Shown in pieces: positions 24,600 through 34,508 of a DNA stretch of 64,000 bases. Origin of the DNA: Argentina anserina (Eukaryota; Streptophyta; Magnoliopsida; Rosales; Rosaceae). The notes below the pieces were generated by a model. That model was given only the letters and a program-made list of their open reading frames with translations, was not told the DNA's origin and did not search any database. The DNA is taken from NCBI RefSeq assembly GCF_933775445.1, contig NC_065877.1, forward strand, positions 19,654,001 to 19,718,000, read 5' to 3'. The position numbers were made by a program, and so were the translations under genes. Within the stretch, counting starts at the first letter, position 1; each line of letters starts with the position of its first letter.

Positions 24600-26550
24600 G
24601 TGTGGGTGGTCACCAATAATAATAAAATTGTTTGAGCTATGAAACGACTTGGAGAAAACTGGAAAATTAACTGGAAAACCATGTCAAATTAACTCAAAAC
24701 CGGGTGAATTTTGGACTAGGAAAACATGGCAGCAAGAACTGCTGAGATATGCCGGAAAAATGACGAGAAACGACGAAAAAATAGTCAGAAAAACTCGCCG
24801 GAAACCGACGGCACTGATTGTCGGAAAACCGGCCGGCGGCGGCCGGAAACTGACCGGTATGGAGGCCGGAACTTCAGGTCTGACAGGGGACACCGGTAGG
24901 AAACCGGGTGGCGGTGCCGGAAACGCCGGAGTATGGCCAGAAGGTGGCGAATACGCCGGAAAACGTTCCGGAAACGCCGGAACAGTAACCGGTAAAAACG
25001 ACATCAATTTTGACGTTCCGAGGTCCGTTTTCCAAATTTGAAGGTCCAAAATCACAATGTAGTGCTATTGGGGTCCCATGTAACCAAAAAGTGGCTAATT
25101 TAAAAACCACGTGAGTTGCAAACGTTGACCATGCATGCTAAGCCAAGGCAAATAAAATTCTTACGAGCCCATCTTGTAAACAAGAAATTTTATTGAATAT
25201 GCCAATATTTAATACAACACAACCAAACTTCCAATTCCAATAGACGACTTAAGCTAAAGTCGAGTAATAATCATGGCAATGCCAACGTCATACTTGAAGA
25301 ATAGTAAGCAGAAGACATAGTCAAAATAGATTGACTAATCAAAAGTCCGTAGTAACAAAATCTTGCATATCGGATCGGGCGGAGCCTTAGCCCGAGGCTC
25401 AAAATGTTTGCTTACTTGAGAATGGAAGAACGTTACTTTTCCATCTCCAAAATTCCCTCAAGAAATAGATAAAGGTGCCAAAAATGGCATGCGTTTCTTG
25501 GATGTGGAGTATGCATCAAGGTCAACTCTGATAATACAACGTCATAGACGTTCATTAAATCACTTGAAGTGTGTCCCATATAATTCGTTATTTTTGGGAT
25601 CTTTTGTCAGCAAATAGTGCTGCTTCAGAGTAATGAATCAACTCAAATAAATGAGTACGTAGACCTTGGGATTATCGTTTATAGACATGAGTTTAAGAAA
25701 ACTCAAACATTCAAATAACAGTCGCGATGGCGACGCATCCATGAGAAACGAGAGTTTTATAGGTTTCGAATAATCGAAATATTCAAGTATGTAACCGAAA
25801 TTAGAAGGGTTGTTATGTATATGGTCACAAAATAATCGATGCATATCGGCGATTCTCATGATCGCACCCAAAACAGCGGTGCACTCAGGCGACCACACGA
25901 AATCGATATCTTCCTTTTTAAATAATAACGTGACTCCCCCAGGACCGTCACACGAAAAACGTCGACCAAGAGGGGAATCATATCCCTCTTTGGTCTCATC
26001 GGCGTTATAAGAAAGGCCGGAAAAGAAGACATGAAAAAAAAAGCTAATAGCGCCCGATAATTTATATATATATCTTCAAAAGCAGCAACTTTAAGAAAAA
26101 CATACTTGTTGGTCTGCCAAATAGACCGCATATAAGTAAATTGCTCGGCAAATCGATCGTCATGGATGAAGTTGCTGGATGAATTCCTTTTCGATCTTCG
26201 TCCGATGACATAAAAATCTTGGGAGGATACGATCGAAATCGTATGTAGATGACAAAAGTATCGTCCATCTCGGCATGAATGTCATCACCATAGTACGACT
26301 AGCAATGATTTTTCCTATATGAGCACGTGAAATATCGTTAGAAAGAAAAACGTGCCAATGAACATTTAAATAATGAAATAGGAAAAAGGAAAATAAAATA
26401 TAGTATGAAGCCCAAAGGGCTATTGTGCTCGGTAGGCCATAGGCCCAAAAGGGTAGAGAAGACGGGAGTAGCTTCTCTTGAGCGAAGAGTTTGCTTGTGC
26501 AGGTCGCGTTTCTTGCGTATATATGCGGGAGGAGCAATTTTGAATCCTCT
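24600..26550 (-). other. Non-coding 5' interior of the minus Copia
   Basis: The gag position shows no gag or CCHC motif. Frames here are low complexity, especially 24,680-25,010, where CCGGAAACGCCGGA-like words recur. The same blocks recur in the sister copy (45,100-46,900), so this is a stable part of the family rather than local damage. Confidence 0.6.
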
Positions 26551-26599
26551 GATGCGGGGTCTTGCGGGGCAAAAAGATGTTTTTGCGGAGTGAATGCGG

Positions 26600-26950
26600 A
26601 AGAGACCCTGCGGGGCTGCGTGCAGGGGCAGCAGGGGGGTCGCAGGGGCTGCAGGGCAGCAGGGCAGGATGCAGGGGCTGCAGGGGTCGCGAGCGGGGCT
26701 GCAGGTGTCGCGAGCGGGGCTACAGGGTTCGCGAGCGGGGCTGCAGGGTTCGCGAGCGGGGCTGCGTGCATGCTTGCAGGGGCAGCGAGCAGGGGCTGCG
26801 ATGCGGGGGCTGCAGGGGTCGCATGCAGGGGTGAAGCAGGGGCAGCGTGCAGGGGCAGCGAGCAGGGCCTGCAGGGGCTGCAGAGGTCGCGTGCATGGGT
26901 GATGCAGGGGCAGCGAGCAGGGCCTGTAGGGGCTGCGATGCGGGGCTGCG
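26600..26950. repeat. GC-rich minisatellite in the Copia leader
   Basis: Repeats of GCAGGGGCTGCAGGGGTCGC and GAGCGGGGCTGCAGG variants, about 20-24 bp each, fill 350 bp just inside the 5' LTR. They generate long Ala/Gly- and Pro-rich open frames on both strands that I do not regard as genes. The sister element at 44 kb lacks this array. Confidence 0.85.
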
Positions 26951-26972
26951 GGGGGGGGGGGGGGGGGGGGGG
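26950..26972 (+). repeat. G homopolymer, 23 bp
   Basis: An uninterrupted run of 23 G at the inner edge of the GC-rich minisatellite. Confidence 0.95.
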
Positions 26973-27123
26973 CTGCAACCACGGCGAGCAGGGGCTGCGC
27001 CGATGAGGAGCGCCGAAGAGGAGATGCCGGAGGCCGGAGACGACGGCGGCCGGCGGTGGAGAAGAGAAAAAAAAATTCTAGGGCTCTAAAAGTTCAGGGT
27101 TTTAGAGCAACGTGCTGATAACG

Positions 27124-27307
27124 TGTTTCAGGATGAAATAATTGTGTATTATTGAATGATATGGGGGCCTATATATAGGCATTACAAAACCACAATTCCG
27201 TAGGATTCGGAGTCCTAATCTATTACGGAGATGCTAATCTATCTCCTAACAAGAAACCTATTAGGCTAAGACACACACAAGGGTAGAATAGTAATTCTCC
27301 CATAACA
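27124..27307 (-). repeat. LTR (5' LTR of the minus-strand Copia)
   Basis: It runs from TGTTTCAGGATG to CTCCCATAACA in plus-strand reading and differs from its partner at only a few positions. Immediately inside is CGTGCTGATAACG (plus strand), the primer-binding side. Confidence 0.9.
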
Positions 27308-27901
27308 GTTTCAAATATATTTATATTAACATGTATTCCATATGTATGGTTTTTCCTTTTCTATGTGAGATGTATTAGGAAGGGAAATTAGGTTGATTAC
27401 CTATTTGCACTAGGGTTAGGGTTTGTTGGTGGCTGCTATATATATGATGTATATAGGCAGTAGATAAGTGTGCCTTAAGGAGAGACACGGCCAGAAAGAA
27501 GAAGAAAAAGAGAGAAGGAGAGAAAGAGAGAAAAAGAGGTGAATCTATAGAGAAGAAAATTCACAAAAAGAGAAGCTTAATGCTAGGAGATCTTTGTGAC
27601 TCCATTGAAGATCTTAGTGGCAACATCAACGTTCTTAGTGAGGTTGATCATTCATGTGACTACAACGATCTTAGTGAGGTTGTATCGACACTTGAAGCAA
27701 CGATCTTAGTGAGGTTGTTTCATGCTTGATTGTGACTATCAAGTAAGAAGTATTTTTACTTTTGAGAATAACATTATCATTGATTAAGGTGTAATCATTG
27801 TAATATGAATTGTTTAATAAAAAAGTAAAATTCTTCTATATATTCCGCTACTATTACTCGTTGTTGTTCTATCTTGTATTTTCATAAGATTTGAAGAAAC
27901 A
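27308..27901 (+). mobile_element. LTR of the truncated host retrotransposon, right part
   Basis: The LTR that began at 20,422 resumes here and ends GAAGAAACA at 27,901. After removal of the nested Copia and one GTTT copy it is about 720 bp. It has a TATATA-rich promoter-like area (27,440), three GATCTTAGTGAGGTTG repeats (27,600-27,720), and a TGTAATATGAA region near its end. The next base onward matches copy A at 15,253, which fixes the boundary. Confidence 0.65.
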
Positions 27902-27902
27902 G

Positions 27903-28760
27903 GTTATTGGTGGAACTGGAAGGTGACTCTAAATTCTATAGATTAATGCATTTGTATTTTGGGGACTTTAATATCGAATTTGAGACTCTGTTCTTTTTTT
28001 TCAGGATGCTATATAACTGGCGTGGATTTTGCATATTGCTTGGTTGTGACAATTTTGTTCTTATAGGATACATGGTGCTTGGAGTGTTCAAGATGAGCAT
28101 TAATATACGGTGTTTATCCATACAGTTTCAGTATCTACTTGTGGATTTTCATCATTCTAATCTTTACTTTTGGTCTCTGTTAGTGTCTAATACGCATCTG
28201 AATTGAATTAAACTTTCATGCTTTGCGTTCAGGTAGTCCTGTAATTCTGTTGATCTTGGAATTATAATAATTACCACTTTACCTGCATCTGTCTAGATAA
28301 GCCTGGCTGATGCAATGGTGCAAGGCTGGTGCCACATTTGTCCCTAATTCTATGATTGTACTTTTCTATTGGCCTGAGAGCATCCTAGATGAGTCCTTAA
28401 TGCTGCTGTATTAAAAAGGTTTAGGACTTGGTTTGCTAAATAAGGTGATAGGTTGTATTTCTCAAACTCATAATTACTTCAGAAATTTTATACGAGGATG
28501 GTGAAATCCATCTTCCTTTTAGCTTGACCAACAAGTCAATCTGATGCTATGCTTGCATTTCTCTTGGACAGGCTCCATTTACAATGCCTGAACTCCCCTT
28601 CTACCTCCTAATCTTATAAAAGCCTAATTTTTCTCCATTTTTACAAAATCGTTACCTACAGACAATCTAGTATATGAATGTGAAAATGAGTTGGAATTGA
28701 ATTTGATTTAACATTTGATGTCCTTCAATACCCTCGAACTCATCATTCATTACATGCACA
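27903..28760. repeat. Duplicated segment, copy B
   Basis: The counterpart of 15,245-15,900, with the same landmarks in the same order. It contains no supportable gene. The 99-aa and 92-aa frames over it are not conserved in copy A. Confidence 0.72.
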
Positions 28761-29103
28761 ATATAACAGAAGCCAAAGAAAAGCATTTGGGAACTTCAAC
28801 ATGTAGTCACCAAATTCAAAAACTTCTCAACACCACCTTTGACATCATCGGGATACTGCAGCAGATGCCATCAGCAAACTTTGTGAGTTTACTGGTGCAA
28901 AACCCGTGTTTTGGGATCTCAGACATGCATTCCTCTTTAATTTGTTTTGTCGTAGTGTTGATGCTTCTCGTTTTGATGTCTCACTTGCAGTGATACTGTC
29001 CTTGGCAATGTATGCAATTTTATTGATGATTCTCTAAAAAATGTTGAGCATCACTGGAAGGCTTGGCGTGGATTTCGCTCGATGGTAGGGCTTCCCTGCA
29101 TTT

Positions 29104-30064
29104 TGTGAAATGAGGTAGTAGCTAAGCAGTGAAGTCTCGCAACTTTCAGAACGATCCCATTTAAAGAAAGCCAGGTCTCACTAAGTAATGCACCTAACAT
29201 AAAGCAATCTCAGACCTTTTTTCTTAAGCATCTCTTATTGCATCACAATACTCTTCTCCCACATGCATGCATTTTGTGACACCTTTTGGTAGTGCTGATG
29301 GTGAGATAAATTGGAGAATTGTGTCATAAGCCATATATCAAATCAACCTCAGCAATACCAGAAGTAAGAATAGGACCAAGAAGAATATAGGAAGGCAGGG
29401 TACAAGATACCACTGATCTGTTTGTCTTTCCGTACTTCCCAAGTACCCAGTTATGCACCCAAATAAGATAAAGGGTTTTGGTTTACAGATCAAAGAAACT
29501 CTAGAATGATAGCACTAAATCTTGATAAATGTTATTAGAATAGAAGTTGCCAGACATACTATGGTGTATGCATTTCTTGAAGATTTTCATAAACCAATGA
29601 TGAATATCCACAGATATCTGTGAAACTATTGAAGTTGCTTTATCAAGCTTTAGTGCTACCATTCTAGAGTTTCTTTGATCTGTAAACCAAAACCTTTTAT
29701 CTTATTTGGGTGCATAACTGGGTACTTGAATAGTACAGAAAAACAAACATATCAGTGGTACTCCGTACCCTGCCTTTCTATATTCTTCTTGATCCTATTG
29801 TTATTTCTGGTATTGCTGAGGTTGATTTGATATATGGCTTATGACACAATTCTCTAATATATCTCACCATCAGCACTACCAAAAGGTGTCACAAAATGCA
29901 TGCATATGGGAGAAGAGTATTGTGATGCAATAAGTGATGCTTAAGAAAAAAGGTTTGAGATTGCTTTATGTTAGGTGCATTACTTAGTGAGACCTGGCTT
30001 TCTTTAAATGGGATCGTTTTGAAAGTTGCAGGACCTCACTGCTTAGTTACTACCTCATTTCACA
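29104..30064. repeat. Long inverted repeat, ~426-bp arms, 109-bp loop
   Basis: The left arm (29,104-29,529) is the reverse complement of the right arm (29,639-30,064) almost from end to end. Examples are TGTGAAATGAGGTAGTA against TACTACCTCATTTCACA, GACCTGGCTTTCTTTAAATGGGATCG against its complement, and GGTTTTGGTTTACAGATC near the loop. Mismatches and 1-2 base indels are scattered, so I estimate over 90 percent identity. The loop itself holds CACAGATATCTGTG. A transcript through it would fold into a long hairpin. No TSD or transposon end was recognised at the outer borders. Confidence 0.9.
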
Positions 30065-30599
30065 TTGTTGTGGTTCAGCAATGTAATGAGCAACAAGCCC
30101 CTGCAATATATAACTCAGCTGACATTTCTTCTGGTGTGAGCTTACTATATCCCGGAAAAAAACTTTTACTTGGCCATGAATATTGAGGCTTTAGAATTTG
30201 GCTACTTGGTTTTTACACTTACCTAAACCCAATTGAAATGTAAATTTTTATTTTTGTTTGTGTATGGCAGTAAAATTTCCATATTATCTCACCCTTCCCA
30301 AAGAAATAGAATGCACACATCAAATTCCAATGTTGGGTATTTTCTCCCAACATCCAATGTTTGGTTTTGTTCATGTTTTTCTGGTTTTTTGTTGTTCTTT
30401 ATTTTTTTGAACTCAAAAACCCAGTTCTTCAATCCCCTGAGTTAATCATCCCCAATACCTAAAACCTAATTAATAAATCAAAATAAACTCTGATGAATAA
30501 TAATCCTAAACCCAATTCCTAAACCCTAACTAGATCAGAACAACCGACATTTTCAAATCCCAATCAGTAATCCCACAACCTCCTAGTGGATTCAATTCA
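30065..30599. other. Intergenic, nothing firm
   Basis: The right arm of the inverted repeat runs on into a short plus-strand frame ending GVSLLYPGKKLLLGHEY, not recognised. The rest is AT-rich with AACCCTAA-type words near 30,470-30,530. Confidence 0.3.
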
Positions 30600-30665
30600 A
30601 GTTATCGGGAAAAATTAGATCGAAAATGATATCCCACATTTCATCATCAATATCAGATTCGATCT

Positions 30666-30935
30666 CTAATTCGAATCAAACTCAACATCCTCGTCTCCAT
30701 AAGATTCGATCTTCATTACCCAATCATTCAATTCAATCGAATCAAACTCAACATCCTCATTTCCATCCGATTCTATCACCATTACCCAATCATTTGATTC
30801 AATCTCAAAATCAAACTTAACATCGTCATTGTCTCCCAGATCTTCATTGGGAAGCAGATCAACAACACTGAGAGGGATGTCCTCCATCAGAGCAACATCA
30901 TCCACGACGATAGGGAGAGACGAGTCGGTCGACAT
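30666..30935 (-). CDS. Hypothetical acidic protein with internal repeats
   Basis: ATG at 30,935 opens an 89-codon frame (MSTDSSLPIVVDDVALMEDI, then PLSVVDLLPNEDLG). It is strongly acidic, with a repeated ES(N/D)DW/DVEFDS motif. The repeat comes from a DNA tandem unit of 66-69 bp (30,681-30,815, two copies plus partials). Beyond the stop another frame keeps the same style (EIESDIDDEMWDI) down to about 30,600, so a small indel may have truncated it. No family was recognised. A pyrimidine-rich leader precedes the ATG. It could be a genuine short gene or a decaying one. Confidence 0.35.
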   Translation of the reverse strand: MSTDSSLPIVVDDVALMEDIPLSVVDLLPNEDLGDNDDVKFDFEIESNDWVMVIESDGNEDVEFDSIELNDWVMKIESYGDEDVEFDSN

Positions 30936-31427
30936 GGAGATAATAGAGAACAAGATGGATCGAAGAAACAGAAACCCGATCTCAAAGCTTTTGACAAGAG
31001 AGTCTATCAATAATTTTTCTAAATCAAAATTTAATGAATTATATACCTAGCTAAGAACGTTTTTCAAAGGAATTGTCATACGTTCTCACACACAAAAATA
31101 GAGCTAAAATGAACTTTCTTTTATTAACTAACAAGGGTTAAACGACATCAACCATCTTAACGGTCTGAATGGGAGGACAATTAAGTATATCAATATTTAT
31201 TTATATTAATTTGAATATATTCAACATACGGGCTGGGCTACGATAAGATTGAAATGTGCAAAATAAATCTAAACAAACTAAGTTCACTACCTAGCGATCA
31301 TGCAACTTTGATTTCACAAACCTTGAAAAAGCTAAGGATTGATAAAAAGAAAGACCTATTAGACTAGGTCTAACTTATTAAATGAACCACCACCACCACA
31401 ACCATAGTACCTTCAAAACTGAACACC

Positions 31428-31731
31428 TCATGTACGTCTTCTAGGAACCAAATCAAGTTCAACACAAGGAGAAGAAGTTCCTACTGCTAAATCAGAATCG
31501 ATGTCAACCACCACCGATGCAAGCGTTTCCATCCTCACAGGGTAACATCATCTCTGGTTCAACATACATTTTGAAAGGAGTAATGGAAAAACAAGCTCTG
31601 CGCTTGACTCCTGCTAACAAATCAGTGATCACAATCAATTGCTCTACCATCGACAACTCAGAGATTGTAAGAGTAACCAGTAATGGGGATTGGAGTTCAG
31701 CAATTTGAGCATCCAACTCCTCCAAAGACAT
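31428..31731 (-). pseudogene. Unrecognised frameshifted coding remnant
   Basis: From ATG at 31,731 the frame reads MSLEELDAQIAELQSPL and goes on without low complexity to about 31,520 (EPEMMLPCEDG). A one-base shift there leads into SVVVDIDSDLAVGTSSPC and DLVPRRRT, ending at TGA 31,428-31,430. The two frames join smoothly in composition, which suggests a single broken gene. No known domain was recognised. Confidence 0.3.
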
Positions 31732-31916
31732 TACGGTTAGCAAGTTAGTTTGACTTTGTAGTCTCCTACATTAATATTGGGAAACTACTTTTGTAACTAA
31801 TCGTTTGGCAATTTTGTTTAGAAAATCACCGTCTTTTATCGACCATTTGTTGTGTCTCTGATTTTACACTTAGATCTGCTAGAGAGTGTATGTCCCGAGA
31901 TGGTTCGTCTTATAGT

Positions 31917-32340
31917 GTACGCTGAGATATAAATCTCACATTAGAAAAATGGGGCCTTGCTAATGAGCTTATAAAAGTTTGAGTCACTTCATCAATTCTC
32001 AATTGATTTTGGATGTGAACTCAAAATCACTTTTATCATAATATTAGAGCGTTTATCCATGTGTGTGTGTTCTCTCTCTTTCTCTCCCTCCGCCACACGA
32101 ATTCCACCCCACTCCAAAATATATGTCCAAGTGTTTGGTTTAAAGATCCCCCACATGTGGTGGGGTGGGGGGATGTGTTGAGATATAAATCCCACATTTG
32201 AAATATGAGACTTTTTTAATAGGTTTAGAAGGGTTGAACCAGGATCATTGTCAATTAATATTGTATGTTAACCTCAAATCACTTTATTATATATATATAT
32301 ATATATATATAAGGGTTATAATTGAAAGTTTAACAAAAAA
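31917..32340. repeat. Two tandem LTR-like fragments
   Basis: TGAGATATAAATCTCACATT (about 31,921) and TGAGATATAAATCCCACATT (32,179) each open a block containing TT(A/T)ATA..., TCAATT and a GTGAACTCAAAATCACTTT/GTTAACCTCAAATCACTTT ending. The shared layout is that of a short LTR family seen in many dicots, here as two partial copies about 258 bp apart. A TA run (32,288-32,312) closes the second. Confidence 0.5.
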
Positions 32341-32877
32341 TAAATAAAGATGAGACGTCGCAAATTTTTATCCCACAAGCGCCCGATCTCTCCACTAGAT
32401 CCCATATCTTAAAATTACAATTATACCGACAGAGGCGGATACAAAGTGGGAGCACCCCTTGAGTTTGAAATTAAAAACCACCATAAACAAGACAAACCCT
32501 CAAAATTCAAATCCAAAATTTTGAGAAGACCAAACGAATCCAATTCAATTAATTTCCCCCATCGAATAATCACAAATAATATACTTGTATTCCCGGAATA
32601 AACTAAGCATACCCAATGTTTCGTTTTTAGGCAACTCTGATCATACATATAAACTCTTACTCTGGCCCGTTTTTTGACAAAACAATTCAAACACATACAA
32701 CATACACATCAGCTAGAACTTTCAAACCCAATCAACAATAACTTGTATAGGACTTAAACAATACAGAAAATGAAGACTTTTGTTCTCCACAGTAAAGCAG
32801 AACGGGAAATCAAGCCAGATCCCCACACAAAAATGAAGAACGACAACATAAATTCAAGGATCGGAAAATGAGGGCAG

Positions 32878-33060
32878 AGAATCTGCAGAGGGAGGGCACA
32901 CCTGAGAGGAAATATAACGAGCAACGCTGCAGAGACGGTTGAAGAGAACGACCCCAAATGGAGAGGGGGAGGGTTTAGTTAGGGTTTATAGGTTGCGACT
33001 GTGAAGGGTGTGAAAGGTTTTTGAGGATATAAAGGGCCTGGACTATGCCCCAAGTTATGC
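32878..33060 (-). promoter_or_regulatory. Promoter and 5'-UTR exon of a minus-strand gene, body not found
   Basis: On the minus strand, TATAAACCCTAAC (telo-box, about 32,979-32,988) is followed by CTAAACCCTCCCCCTCTCC and a leader that ends CTCTCAG at 32,902 before a GTGTGC donor. Telo-box plus a GGCCC-type site just upstream (about 33,035) is the promoter style of ribosomal-protein and translation genes. No ATG or coding exon could be matched in the 1 kb downstream (toward 32,000), so the gene may be lost or its exon unrecognised. Confidence 0.45.
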
Positions 33061-33230
33061 TTTCGCCAAACTTACTTCACTGACCCATCTATTTGAGCCC
33101 ATTACCGTTTTTGACAATTTTTCTTCCTCGACTGCCTATTTATGGATGTTTTTTTATATGAACAAGACCTTCAAAGAGGCAGAAAGTAAGAGCATCACCT
33201 CTAAATGAGGGAAGGAATGATACCTGTAGC

Positions 33231-33920
33231 TAGGGGTGTGCATTTCTTATCGGAAATGCGGTACTGCATTATATCGTACTAGTTTAAATTGATAGCAAAC
33301 CGCATCGCTTTATGTGGACTAGATTAAGATCATGAAAATACCAAACCACTTATAAATGGACCGGACTAGGATTAACCATTTTCCAAACCAAATAAAAACC
33401 GAACCGCACTAGTTTAAAATAAATAATTATTTTTATCATTTATTTAAACAATAACATGGTGATATAGTAAAATACAAATACTCTAATAGTAAGAAAACCT
33501 TTTCTCTAAGGCTTTAAGCCACAAGATTGCTAAGATCTATTCTAAATTAAGTAAAATTTTATATCTTTCTACCACTTTGTATTTCTTTCTCTCTTTGCTT
33601 TTTATATTTTAGTATATTTCAAGAGTTAAGAGACATTATTATATAGTATTCAAAGAGGTGTGCTTTCAAACATTGGTTTAATATTTTGGTTTATAATACT
33701 ATTTAGAGACTTGATGACTTTATTTATTTCAATTTGATATGTGGAAACAAGTGGTTTATTCAAACCGCACCGAAACTGCATCAGAAATGTGGTTGATCCG
33801 GATAAACGATTTGACTAAACTAGATACTAGATATGGTTTGTAAAATTGGCAAACCATTTAAAGTGGATTAGATATGGTTTTACCTCCAACCAACATCGCA
33901 CCGCACCGTGCATACCCCTA
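33231..33920. mobile_element. hAT-type MITE, 690 bp
   Basis: Ends TAGGGGTGTGCA and (reverse complement of the right end) TAGGGGTATGCA form 12-bp inverted repeats with one mismatch. Flanks CCTGTAGC (33,223-33,230) and CCCGCAGC (33,921-33,928) match at 6 of 8 positions, both differences being transitions. This fits an old 8-bp hAT duplication. AACCGCACCG and similar words near both ends are typical of such non-autonomous elements. No coding capacity. Confidence 0.75.
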
Positions 33921-34147
33921 CCCGCAGCGATCAGAGCCTACACTATACTTGATATTGACAAGAACGTTGGCAACTAAATCAGTTTAACGGAAAACATGGC
34001 GGAAGGAAATATCATTGAACTTGGTGTGAAAATTTTTAATGTCTTTGATGGTAGGAAAGAACTTGCAAGGATCATGCCCTAGTTTGTGACATGCCCTTTT
34101 TAGCAAACAATAGAAAGTTTTAGCCCTTGGTGCATCCACAACAACAA

Positions 34148-34508
34148 AGATGATTTTTGAGTATTTTTGGAGTGTGTATGCTTTAGAAAACTGTTTTATA
34201 TTTTTAGTACTAATAAAATGAATCCAATGTAAATTATAACATCTTCCACTATACTTTGTATATATCATCTTTTCTGGTATATAATGTCAAACAACTCATT
34301 TTAGCATCATATGTAATTTCATCACTTGATTTTTGAGTATTTTTAGACAGTGTATGCTTTTAGACATCTGCTTTATCTTTTTAGTACTAATAAAATGAAT
34401 TCAATGTGAATTACAACATCTTCTACTATACTTTGTATATATCATCTCTTGTGGTGCTAAATATAATGTCAAATAGCTCATTTCAGCATATGTAATTTCA
34501 TCTCTTGA
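34148..34508. repeat. Tandem duplication, ~178-bp unit, two copies
   Basis: TGATTTTTGAGTATTTTTGG at 34,150 and TGATTTTTGAGTATTTTTAG at 34,327 start two copies. They share TTTAGTACTAATAAAATGAAT, ACTATACTTTGTATATATCATC and ATATGTAATTTCATC. They are non-coding. Confidence 0.85.

Larger units (their letters stand above)
20559..27307 (-). mobile_element. Ty1/Copia-family LTR retrotransposon, 6.7 kb, minus orientation
   Basis: Both LTRs are 184 bp (20,559-20,742 and 27,124-27,307). They are nearly identical and include the palindromic GCCTATATATAGGC, which can serve as TATA box. Flanks are GTTTA (20,554-20,558) and GTTTC (27,308-27,312), a 5-bp duplication with one change. Reading on the minus strand, the 5' LTR is followed by CGTTATCAGCACG, a region with no recognisable gag, then degraded integrase (about 23,100-23,850) and early reverse transcriptase (about 22,160-22,700) text. 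All frames are broken. A sister copy in the opposite orientation lies at 44,023-49,475. The high LTR identity suggests a fairly recent insertion despite the dead coding region. Confidence 0.88.

Noticed and set aside
24649..25110. Frames of 78-130 aa on both strands
   Set aside because: Low-complexity CCGGAAACG-type words give overlapping frames in a transposon interior. The sister copy does not conserve the frames.
26160..27006. Long Pro-, Ala- and Gly-rich open frames on both strands
   Set aside because: They follow the GC-rich minisatellite and the G homopolymer, occur in several frames at once, and lie in a Copia leader. They are composition artefacts.
29968..30186. 72-aa frame in the right arm of the inverted repeat
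   Set aside because: The arm's complement has no matching frame, and there is no domain. It probably arises by chance.
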